The notes beneath the pieces were generated by a model. The model searched no databases. It was not told where the DNA came from and saw nothing but the letters and a program-made list of their open reading frames with translations. DNA of 9,995 nucleotides from an uncultured Prevotella sp. GTDB taxonomy: Bacteria; Bacteroidota; Bacteroidia; Bacteroidales; Bacteroidaceae. Below, piece by piece: positions 1-6,036 of the stretch. The position numbers and the translations under genes were made by a program. Position 1 is the stretch's first letter. Every line of letters begins with the position of its first letter. The stretch spans positions 1 through 9,995 of the forward strand of contig CAKPTK010000085.1 in assembly GCA_934190685.1 (NCBI GenBank). The letters are read 5' to 3'.

Positions 1-225
1 CGTCTGCTTGCTGGAAGTGGAGTGACGGAGGAAAATATCAATCAGATATATTTTCAAACAGGAATCCATGAATATCATTTCTCTGCTCGTGTCGCTCAAA
101 AGAGTAGAATGAAGGGGATGGGAGGTCATGTATATATGGGAACTCAAGGTGCCGATGAACAGATGCTCCTTGTCACAAGTGAACAGCGAGTGAGGGACAC
201 AATTGAAAAATTGATGACGCTATAA
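1..225 (+). CDS. cutC: Copper homeostasis protein CutC, C-terminal part (5' end outside window)
   Basis: The reading frame is open from the first base to the TAA at 223-225 and encodes 74 residues. It begins RLLAGSGVTEENI and includes TGIHEYHFSAR, followed by a glycine-rich stretch and a final helix (VRDTIEKLMTL). This matches the end of the CutC TIM-barrel family, where a 'GSGV..EN' turn is followed by 'EFHFSAR' just before the C-terminus. CutC proteins were named for a role in copper tolerance and copper handling in the cytoplasm, but their biochemical activity is poorly defined. A GTG inside this frame at 22-24 is not a start, because the conserved family sequence continues upstream of it. 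The stop codon lies in the first bases of the terminator hairpin at 224-272. The family assignment is from remembered motifs. Confidence 0.87.
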   Translation, partial: RLLAGSGVTEENINQIYFQTGIHEYHFSARVAQKSRMKGMGGHVYMGTQGADEQMLLVTSEQRVRDTIEKLMTL

Positions 226-272
226 AAAACGAGAGCGGTTTGTCTATCATAGGCGAACCGCTCTCGTTTTTT
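224..272. terminator. Bidirectional intrinsic terminator between convergent cutC and cupin genes
   Basis: A perfect 17-bp inverted repeat has arms 224-240 (six A, then CGAGAGCGGTT) and 256-272 (AACCGCTCTCG, then six T). The outer A/T run supplies a U-tail in both directions, so it can terminate plus-strand cutC and minus-strand cupin. In the plus-strand transcript the 15 central bases can extend the stem by five pairs (241-245 with 251-255, two of them G-U), leaving a five-base loop. It lies between two converging stop codons (223-225 and 282-284), as expected for a shared terminator. Confidence 0.93.
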
Positions 273-281
273 ATAAGTAGC

Positions 282-614
282 TTAGTGATGTTCTGGGACA
301 ATGGCGAGATATACAAGATCTTCGTTTCCGTCGTTGTACATAGCATGACTGTGGTTGATGGGGCAGTAGTGCGTGTCGCCCGCTTTGACAGGTTCGTCCT
401 TGCCGTCATAGTTGAAGTGTCCTTTGCCACTGAGGATGTAGACTATCTCGCAGTTTCCTTCATGTTTATGATAACCACTGTTGGCTCCAGGTTTCAAGCG
501 GCTCATCATGATTTTACATTTCTCGTCCACGTAGTTTCTCGTGTCCAGTTCGCCGTTGCCACCTTTGAAGTTTTGCAATGCCTCTTCTTTGATTTTACTG
601 AAATCAATAATCAT
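282..614 (-). CDS. Small single-domain cupin protein
   Basis: This 110-residue protein is a single cupin beta-barrel. Motif 1 runs from G43 to G63 and has the pattern GX5HXHX4EX6G, with H49, H51 and E56. Motif 2 runs from G79 to N94 and has the pattern GX5PX4HX3N, with P85, H90 and N94. The full set of likely metal ligands (H49, H51, E56, H90) is therefore present. Small stand-alone cupins include sugar isomerases, dioxygenases and sensors, and nothing here points to one substrate. There is no signal peptide, so it is probably cytoplasmic. The leader is A-rich without a Shine-Dalgarno sequence, as is normal in this phylum. The gene follows the TonB receptor gene by 88 bases, but a likely terminator (643-678) separates them, leaving only 28 bases before its start codon. 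The cupin fold is secure and the function unknown. Confidence 0.9.
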   Translation of the reverse strand: MIIDFSKIKEEALQNFKGGNGELDTRNYVDEKCKIMMSRLKPGANSGYHKHEGNCEIVYILSGKGHFNYDGKDEPVKAGDTHYCPINHSHAMYNDGNEDLVYLAIVPEHH

Positions 615-642
615 TTTGTTTTTGTTTTAAGGTTAAAATTGA

Positions 643-678
643 AAGGAGCTGAAGCAAACTTTCTTGCTCCAACTCCTT
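643..678 (-). terminator. Intrinsic terminator downstream of the TonB-dependent receptor gene
   Basis: In the minus-strand transcript, AAGGAGUUGGAGCAA (678-664) pairs with UUGCUUCAGCUCCUU (657-643) around the six-base loop GAAAGU. All 15 positions pair, two of them as G-U. The stem is followed by UUUCAAUUUU. On the plus strand the two wobble positions become A-C mismatches, so the structure favours minus-strand RNA. It starts 24 bases after the receptor stop codon (703-705). The U-tail is interrupted, so termination may be partial. Confidence 0.7.
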
Positions 679-702
679 GGAGTATTTGATAATCGGATGT
701 AC

Positions 703-3700
703 TTAGAATGTTACGCGGAGACCGAGCTGTGCATGCCAACGGCTGGAAACATCGCTCTTGTTTACGCCATTGCCAGAGAAGGTGTAGCGGCCGAACATAT
801 TGCCGTTGCTGTCTTTCTTGGTGTCGACAACGGTGAGGATGTCGCAGTTGTAAGCATTTGAGTAGGTCGTTCCCCATTTCTTGTTGATTATGTTGGCAAC
901 ATTCAACACATCGAATGTCAACTCGATCTTGCTTCCTTTTTCGCGGAGATAATAGAAATCCTGAGCGAGGTGAAGGTCGAAGTGGTTCTCCCAATGAGCC
1001 AAGTTGGAGTTGCGGTCTGCATACTGTCCACGATGGTTCTTGGCATAGCTGTCGCTTTCAATCCAAGCCTTGTACTTGGCAGCCTGTTCGCCAGTTTCAT
1101 CTACCTTATACTGAGTATAGCCTTTGGCATTTTTGCCATTTTCCACCATGAAGGTCATCTTGCTGAGTTCCTCGTCTGTAGGAATGTAGAGCAGGCTGTT
1201 GCCCTTGGTATACTCGCCGTTGAATGAAGCGGAAGCGGCGTCTGCCATGGTGAGGCTGTAGCGTTGACCGCTGAAACCATTGTAAGTAAGGCCAACATGA
1301 GTCTGCCAGCGACGTGCGCCATAGCGCTTGGAATTGTAAGATACCATAGCGACGATGCGGTGAGGCTTGTCAAAGAGAGTGTGGCTCAAAGTCTGCTTGG
1401 TTGGGTCTACACTGTAGTTGTAGTTCCAGCTGGAAGCAGCAACAGAAGATGTACAGTCATTTACAGAGAATGAGTGGCCGAAGGTGTAGGTAGCCATCAA
1501 GTCAAGACCGAAGTTGAAGCTCTTTTCCAATTTCACGCTTGCTGAATAGCTATAGCCCTTATTGGTGTTGGTGGTATGGATGATTTTGCTGAACGGATTG
1601 TTGTCAGACTTGAAGTAAGTTGTACCAGATTTTGGATAGTCAGCGCTGACGGCGTAAACCTTGCCGTTCTCATGGAGACAGAGGTTCTCAAACCAGACGT
1701 TGTTGATGCCCTTGGAATAGAGTCCTTCGATAGTCATCTTGATGTCACCGGGGAGCATCTGCTCGAGAGCGAGGTTGGCACGGAGCACCTGTGGCAGCTT
1801 GAAGCGGCGGTCTATCGTGTTGATGGTTGGGTTGGCACCCTTTCCGCCTGCAGCGTGGTCTGCAAGGAGCTGGTCAATGTTGTTGCCGTACTTGCTGAAT
1901 GAGATGATGTTCTGGTTAGTGTTGTAGATGATTACACCCTTATGCTCAACACCTGTGTTGTTCCATGCATTCTGAATCCAAACGAACGGAGTACGTCCGT
2001 TGAAGATGCCTATGCCGCCACGCAGTGTGGTGCGGTGGTCAGGAGTGACATACCAGTGGAAACCCATACGGGGTGAGAACATCACGTTGGAGTAGGGAGC
2101 GTTGCCAACGATAGGACCACCAGGATAAGAGTACTTGCTGTTGTTGAATGTATCATTGGTTGTAGGATGGTTGAAGTATACAGGGACGTCGAAACGGGCA
2201 CCATAGGTGAGATGGAAGCGTGTGGATGCATCCCACTTGTCCTGCACGTATACTCCGAACTGACCTGCCTTGAGTGTAGGACCCCAACGGGTGCTTCCTG
2301 TCAGTTCTTTGTCAGTGTAGTTGTAAACAAACGAGCCTGCATTGTCGTTGAGGAAGTCGTCGATGGAAGAGTAAACATATTCACCGTAGGCTGCCTCGAG
2401 GAAAAGATTCTTCATCTTGTAGATTTCGTTGTGTGTACCCACAGTGATGGTGTGGTTGCCGGCATAGATGGAGAGGTTGTCTTCCAATGTCCAGATGTCT
2501 TGGTCGAGTGAGTTGGCACCTGAAGAGTATTCAGTGCCGAGGTTCACTTTCTTGGATGTGTTGATATAGATGTTGGGACCTGCGTATGGCACTTCGCGCT
2601 TGTCGCGCACGAAGGTAACACCGGCACGAAGCTCGTTGTAGAGGTTGTTGTTGATGTGTGAGTTCAACTCGGCAACAAATGAATTGGTTTTGTTGTTCAT
2701 TCTATACGCACTGTTGTTGAAGAAGTAAGTATAGTCGCCCGATTCGTAAAAGTCTTTGTAGGAGTCGTTGAGCTGGTAGCGGAACGAGAGTTTGTTGTTG
2801 TTGTTGATGTTCCAGTCCAAGCGTCCGAGCACAGAGATACCCTGTGTGTTGATGTTGCGTTGGGTGAAAGCCTCCTTGTGGCCGGTCACGCTCTCGTAGC
2901 GGTCGGCAATCTGCTGTGCCACTTCTGGAGAGAGAAAGTAGGTGTCTGAGGGGAAGTAGGAAGAAGGGTAGCTGTTCTTCTTGTATTCAAACGAGGTGAA
3001 GAAGAAGAGCTTGTCCTTGATGATAGGACCGCCGAATGTGAAGCCAGCTGTCTTTGTTGTTTCCTTTGTGAGCTTCTGCTTCACGTCCTTGGCCTGGTTC
3101 CAACGTCCGTACATGTTCTCATCGGTGTAGTAACCGAAGGCAGATCCCTTGAACTCGTTGGTACCCGACTTGGTGATGGCGTTGATGGCACCACCGGTGA
3201 ATCCGCTTTGGCGTACGTCGAAAGGCGATGCTACCACTTGGATTTCCTGTATGGCATCCATGGAGATTGGGTTCGTGTCGGTCTGTCCGCCGTTGGTACC
3301 TGAACTTGCGAGTCCGAACACGTCTTTGCTTACCATACCGTCAATTTGGAATGAATTGTAGCGGTTGTTGGTGCCTGCGATGGTGATACCGCCGAACTTG
3401 TTGTAGGTAACCAGTGGCGATATGGTAACCACATCATAGATGTTGCGGGTCACGGTAGGAGTGTTCTCGATTTGGTTGCGCGAGAAGTTCTGTGCTGCGC
3501 CCATGCCGTTGGCCTTTGCCTTGCCGGTCACGGTCACCTCGCCCAACTGTTGTGAGTCTTCTTTCAGGTTCACATTGAACACGCTCGGTTCGCCCAAAGA
3601 GATGTAGATGTTCTTGATTACCTCATCTTTGTATCCGATGTAGGAAATCTTCACTTCGTAGGGTCCGCCCACGCGCATGCCCTGGATGGTATAGCGGCCT

Positions 3701-3885
3701 TTGTCGTTGGTGACGGCGTTGTAGCGTGTGCCGGAAGGTTGGTGTACTGCTACAACAGTGGCTCCGATGATTTCTTCGCCGGCAGCCGTGACTTTACCAT
3801 TGATGCTTGACGTGGTCACCTGCGCCATGATGCTTGTCGAAATGGTGACAAGCATGGCGAAGAAAAGAATCAATCTTTTGCTCAT
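703..3885 (-). CDS. TonB-dependent outer-membrane receptor, Oar-like, with carboxypeptidase-regulatory-like N-terminal domain
   Basis: This complete 1060-residue outer-membrane receptor has a signal peptide at residues 1-21 (basic SKR, hydrophobic core, cleavage after IMA). Residues 27-110 form a carboxypeptidase-regulatory-like beta-sandwich (GKV, GATV, T-DKGRYTI, ISYIGY). A TonB-box-like EVTVTGK lies at 116-122. A plug domain covers about 120-245, with the typical IDGM near 181-184 and GGAINAITKSGTN at 231-243. The rest is a beta-barrel rich in aromatic residues that ends in phenylalanine (LGLRVTF), the usual outer-membrane sorting signal. Length and domain order fit the Oar-like branch rather than classical siderophore receptors. 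Such proteins use TonB-ExbBD energy to import large or scarce substrates, and the ligand cannot be read from sequence. No SusD-like lipoprotein gene is adjacent, which argues against a standard SusCD glycan system. The start is set by the signal peptide. The gene has its own promoter and terminator and so looks monocistronic. Confidence 0.94.
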   Translation of the reverse strand: MSKRLILFFAMLVTISTSIMAQVTTSSINGKVTAAGEEIIGATVVAVHQPSGTRYNAVTNDKGRYTIQGMRVGGPYEVKISYIGYKDEVIKNIYISLGEPSVFNVNLKEDSQQLGEVTVTGKAKANGMGAAQNFSRNQIENTPTVTRNIYDVVTISPLVTYNKFGGITIAGTNNRYNSFQIDGMVSKDVFGLASSGTNGGQTDTNPISMDAIQEIQVVASPFDVRQSGFTGGAINAITKSGTNEFKGSAFGYYTDENMYGRWNQAKDVKQKLTKETTKTAGFTFGGPIIKDKLFFFTSFEYKKNSYPSSYFPSDTYFLSPEVAQQIADRYESVTGHKEAFTQRNINTQGISVLGRLDWNINNNNKLSFRYQLNDSYKDFYESGDYTYFFNNSAYRMNNKTNSFVAELNSHINNNLYNELRAGVTFVRDKREVPYAGPNIYINTSKKVNLGTEYSSGANSLDQDIWTLEDNLSIYAGNHTITVGTHNEIYKMKNLFLEAAYGEYVYSSIDDFLNDNAGSFVYNYTDKELTGSTRWGPTLKAGQFGVYVQDKWDASTRFHLTYGARFDVPVYFNHPTTNDTFNNSKYSYPGGPIVGNAPYSNVMFSPRMGFHWYVTPDHRTTLRGGIGIFNGRTPFVWIQNAWNNTGVEHKGVIIYNTNQNIISFSKYGNNIDQLLADHAAGGKGANPTINTIDRRFKLPQVLRANLALEQMLPGDIKMTIEGLYSKGINNVWFENLCLHENGKVYAVSADYPKSGTTYFKSDNNPFSKIIHTTNTNKGYSYSASVKLEKSFNFGLDLMATYTFGHSFSVNDCTSSVAASSWNYNYSVDPTKQTLSHTLFDKPHRIVAMVSYNSKRYGARRWQTHVGLTYNGFSGQRYSLTMADAASASFNGEYTKGNSLLYIPTDEELSKMTFMVENGKNAKGYTQYKVDETGEQAAKYKAWIESDSYAKNHRGQYADRNSNLAHWENHFDLHLAQDFYYLREKGSKIELTFDVLNVANIINKKWGTTYSNAYNCDILTVVDTKKDSNGNMFGRYTFSGNGVNKSDVSSRWHAQLGLRVTF

Positions 3886-3913
3886 AGCTTTTTAATGTTT
3901 GTAAACGAATTTT

Positions 3914-3931
3914 GGGAAGCGGACACTTCCC
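3914..3931 (-). promoter_or_regulatory. Hairpin in the 5' leader of the TonB receptor mRNA
   Basis: A perfect 6-bp G/C-rich stem (GGGAAG with CTTCCC) around a six-base loop lies in an otherwise very AT-rich leader, 28 bases upstream of the start codon. It falls between the proposed promoter and the coding start. No U-tract follows in the minus-strand direction, so it does not look like a terminator. It could stabilise the mRNA or serve as a regulatory structure. The stem is seen directly; any role is inferred. Confidence 0.4.
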
Positions 3932-3946
3932 TTTTAATATTATACT

Positions 3947-3955
3947 GCAAAATTA
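3947..3955 (-). promoter_or_regulatory. Probable Bacteroidetes-type promoter (-7 element) for the TonB receptor gene
   Basis: The minus strand reads TAATTTTGC here, matching the TAnnTTTG -7 consensus of the Bacteroidetes housekeeping sigma factor. It lies 61 bases upstream of the start codon, which would give a leader of roughly 55 bases. No clear TTTG -33 element is seen at the usual distance. A second copy of AATTTTGC ends just upstream (3958-3965), so two overlapping elements are possible. Confidence 0.5.
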
Positions 3956-4134
3956 AGCAAAATTTTTCAGATGAATGTTACATAGTTGTTAATTTTTCTC
4001 TTCTTCCATCAAGTTTTTTTTATTTCCCTATGTATGTTGAATGTTTGGCGAAGATGTGTAACTGTTTAGTTTCGTTTTGAAAGAATGTGACAGAGCCTTG
4101 CAGTTGTTATCATCGAAGATCAGAATGAAAAAGC
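3956..4134. other. AT-rich intergenic stretch with no recognised feature
   Basis: This is the remainder of the gene-free region between the ABC operon terminator and the receptor promoter. It is AT-rich, with T-runs on the plus strand near 4013-4020. The short open frames crossing it (3895-4080 plus; 4028-4240 minus) have no recognisable protein character, and the minus-strand one runs through the terminator hairpin. It may hold upstream control elements of the receptor promoter, but no repeat, operator or RNA structure was convincing. Confidence 0.5.
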
Positions 4135-4171
4135 AAAAGAAGGCGCAAACGTGATGCTTACACCTTCTTTT
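4135..4171 (-). terminator. Intrinsic terminator at the end of the MFS-to-permease operon
   Basis: In the minus-strand transcript, AAAAGAAGGUGUAAGC (4171-4156) pairs along its full 16 bases with GUUUGCGCCUUCUUUU (4150-4135), three pairs being G-U, around the five-base loop AUCAC. The stem ends in UUUU and is followed by GCUUUUU. It begins 19 bases after the permease stop codon (4191-4193), which marks the likely end of the long minus-strand unit. Confidence 0.85.
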
Positions 4172-4190
4172 GTTGTCAGTGAAAAAGGAC

Positions 4191-5393
4191 TTATTTTTCT
4201 CTACTATACCAAATGTTGATGACCTTTCGGCGAATGGCAAATTGGTTGATGATGGTCACGAGGACAAAGAGGATGATACCCACGAGGATGGCTGGCATGA
4301 ACGAACCATCATCTATCTGCGGGAACAAAGTTTCGATGACATCCATGTAGTAGTCACGGACAAAATATAGAATTCCCCATGCTATCAGAAGCACAGCCAC
4401 ATTGAGACAGAGCGTCAGCATCTGATAGGGCCTTGCCACCCGTGACGGGCTGTAGCCGATGAGCAACAGATTCTCCAGTTTGGAACTGTTCTTCTGCACC
4501 AGCAGGTAGATGCTCAGCATGAGAATATAGAAACTCAAGATGGAGATGACCAGTCCAATGGCCATCACAAGGCTTACGACCATTTTCAAGAAATAGGTGG
4601 TCTTTTCCGCATCCAGTTTGTCGCTCTCCACCTCATATCCCTTTTTGTCCAGATATTTGGTGATATTCTCGTCGGCGGGGTTCACCACTTCCACGATTAG
4701 TCGGGTAGGGTCGCTTTTGTGGTCTGGCTCATAGTATTGGTTGCTCCAGTCCATAAAGCTCTGAGGTACGAGAATTGTGTTCAGTCTGTTGGAAAAGCCA
4801 ATGACTTTTCCTTTGTATTCCTCTTGGTGACCGTTGCCATGAATAAAGATGCGGAAGTCGATCATGCCCATCAAGCCATCACTGATTTTTGGCAGAGAGT
4901 GGCTTTGGGCAAAGCCGAAGTTATACATGTTGATGTAGGTGCGTGGCAGGATGATGGGCACCACATTGCTCTTTTCCGTGTATTTCCAATCTTTGAGTGG
5001 CACGTCGACGAAGTCATCAGGTACGCTTTCAAAGAACAGTTCGGAGCTGAGCACTTGTTGTCCGTTCACGCCCATGGAGGCATCCACCTTGTATTCGGTG
5101 GCGGTGAATTTTCCTACCTTCTTGACAAACTTCTGGTTTGTCAGGTCGTCGATTTCGCTGCCTGTGAAAGCATTGGTACGTCCGCTGATTGTGCTTGCTG
5201 TGCCGATGCGCTTGCTGACAATGAGATAGTCAGCTTTCATGAAACTGTCACCGGCGGTGAAAACCGGTAAAACGTCTTGATAGAATTGAAAACCCAGCAA
5301 GACGATGAGCATGCCGAAGAGGTTGGCGAAGAAGAAGCCCACGAACTGGGGGATGCTGATATGCTGTCGGAGTAATTTCCAAACCAAATTCAT
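4191..5393 (-). CDS. ABC transporter permease, FtsX/MacB-like
   Basis: This 400-residue inner-membrane protein has the four-helix topology of type VII (MacB/LolCE/FtsX) ABC subunits. TM1 is at about 16-37, a large periplasmic domain follows at about 40-265, TM2 is at about 271-300, TM3 at about 326-345 and TM4 at about 366-385. Between TM2 and TM3 is a cytoplasmic loop with LLLIGYSPSRV (about 309-319), equivalent to the 'LLGxxxxxI' coupling region of FtsX-like domains that contacts the ATPase. Proteins of this class usually transmit force across the membrane to move lipoproteins or peptides or to activate periplasmic enzymes, rather than opening a channel. Its ATG overlaps the ATPase stop codon by four bases (ATGA), implying translational coupling and a shared complex. 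No HlyD/MacA-type adaptor gene is adjacent. The substrate is unknown. The fold class is confident, but the family is not one I can name more precisely. Confidence 0.82.
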   Translation of the reverse strand: MNLVWKLLRQHISIPQFVGFFFANLFGMLIVLLGFQFYQDVLPVFTAGDSFMKADYLIVSKRIGTASTISGRTNAFTGSEIDDLTNQKFVKKVGKFTATEYKVDASMGVNGQQVLSSELFFESVPDDFVDVPLKDWKYTEKSNVVPIILPRTYINMYNFGFAQSHSLPKISDGLMGMIDFRIFIHGNGHQEEYKGKVIGFSNRLNTILVPQSFMDWSNQYYEPDHKSDPTRLIVEVVNPADENITKYLDKKGYEVESDKLDAEKTTYFLKMVVSLVMAIGLVISILSFYILMLSIYLLVQKNSSKLENLLLIGYSPSRVARPYQMLTLCLNVAVLLIAWGILYFVRDYYMDVIETLFPQIDDGSFMPAILVGIILFVLVTIINQFAIRRKVINIWYSREK

Positions 5394-6034
5394 AGTCTTA
5401 AAGTTTTTTCGTAGTCTAAATCCATATGCTTGCCGATACTGGTCACAATCACGCCTGCGCCTTGACGTTTGGCCTCGGTCATCATGATGTCTGCCATGAT
5501 GCGCGAATTGTTGTCGTCGAGGTGGCTGATGGGTTCGTCGGCAAGGATAAAGTCGAACGGTTGGACCAAGGCGCGGATCATCGCCACACGTTGTTGCTGT
5601 CCGAAACTCATGCGTCCAATCAAGGCGTCTTTCTTGTCGCCGATACCGAGCATGTCAAACCATTCGTCTATTTGTTGTCTGCTCTTGAAGTTGGTGAGCT
5701 TGTTCTTGATTTCCACATTCTCCAAGGCTGTGAGTTCGGGGAAAAGACGCAACTCTTGAAAGAGATGGCTGATGTGCGTCTTGCGCATTTCTGTCCAGTC
5801 AGCCACTTTATAATTCTTGGTGTCCTCGTTGTCAAACAACACTTGCCCCGTGTAGTCGTTTCTGTAGCCGACCACATAGCTGCAGAAAGTGCTCTTGCCC
5901 TTTCCGCTGTCAGCCTCTACCAAATAGAGGTGTCCTTTTTCCAAAGTGACTTCTTGTTTCCATATCTCCGAATGGAGGTCGTCTCGTTGGGCGAACACGG
6001 CAGGAAGAACGGAATGAAATACAATCTTTTCCAT
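5390..6034 (-). CDS. ABC transporter ATP-binding protein with divergent nucleotide-binding motifs
   Basis: This 214-residue single-domain ABC ATPase is the partner of the following permease gene. The Walker A region is ADSGKGKS at 41-48, with alanine in place of the usual first glycine. The Q-loop is FQE at 92-94. The signature is MSFGQQQ at 142-148, where LSGGQ is typical. Walker B is DFILADE at 161-167, with catalytic E167, and the D-loop is SHLD at 170-173. The H-loop region reads VIVTSIGKH (195-203), so S199 occupies the position where the switch histidine follows threonine in 'VTHD', with a histidine four residues later. Key lysine, Walker B aspartate/glutamate and signature serine/glycine residues are all kept, so ATP binding is likely. 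The gene starts two bases after the upstream lipoprotein stop and ends in an ATGA overlap with the permease. Length is normal for a MacB/LolD-type ATPase. Confidence 0.88.
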   Translation of the reverse strand: MEKIVFHSVLPAVFAQRDDLHSEIWKQEVTLEKGHLYLVEADSGKGKSTFCSYVVGYRNDYTGQVLFDNEDTKNYKVADWTEMRKTHISHLFQELRLFPELTALENVEIKNKLTNFKSRQQIDEWFDMLGIGDKKDALIGRMSFGQQQRVAMIRALVQPFDFILADEPISHLDDNNSRIMADIMMTEAKRQGAGVIVTSIGKHMDLDYEKTLRL

Positions 6035-6036
6035 TT

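Noticed and set aside
240..689. Plus-strand open frame of 149 codons covering the cupin gene
   Set aside because: It begins inside the terminator hairpin and reads the complement of a cupin with all metal ligands intact.
2790..2812. Run of GTT/GTTGTT-like triplets resembling a simple repeat
   Set aside because: It encodes an asparagine-rich turn (NINNNNK) in the receptor barrel; the repeat is short and explained by coding content.
4028..4240. Possible small minus-strand gene upstream of the receptor
   Set aside because: It overlaps the permease 3' end and runs through the terminator at 4135-4171; the translated sequence shows no family character.
4719..5270. Plus-strand open frame of 183 codons
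   Set aside because: It lies wholly antisense to the permease gene, whose topology and motifs are convincing; no protein family character was seen.
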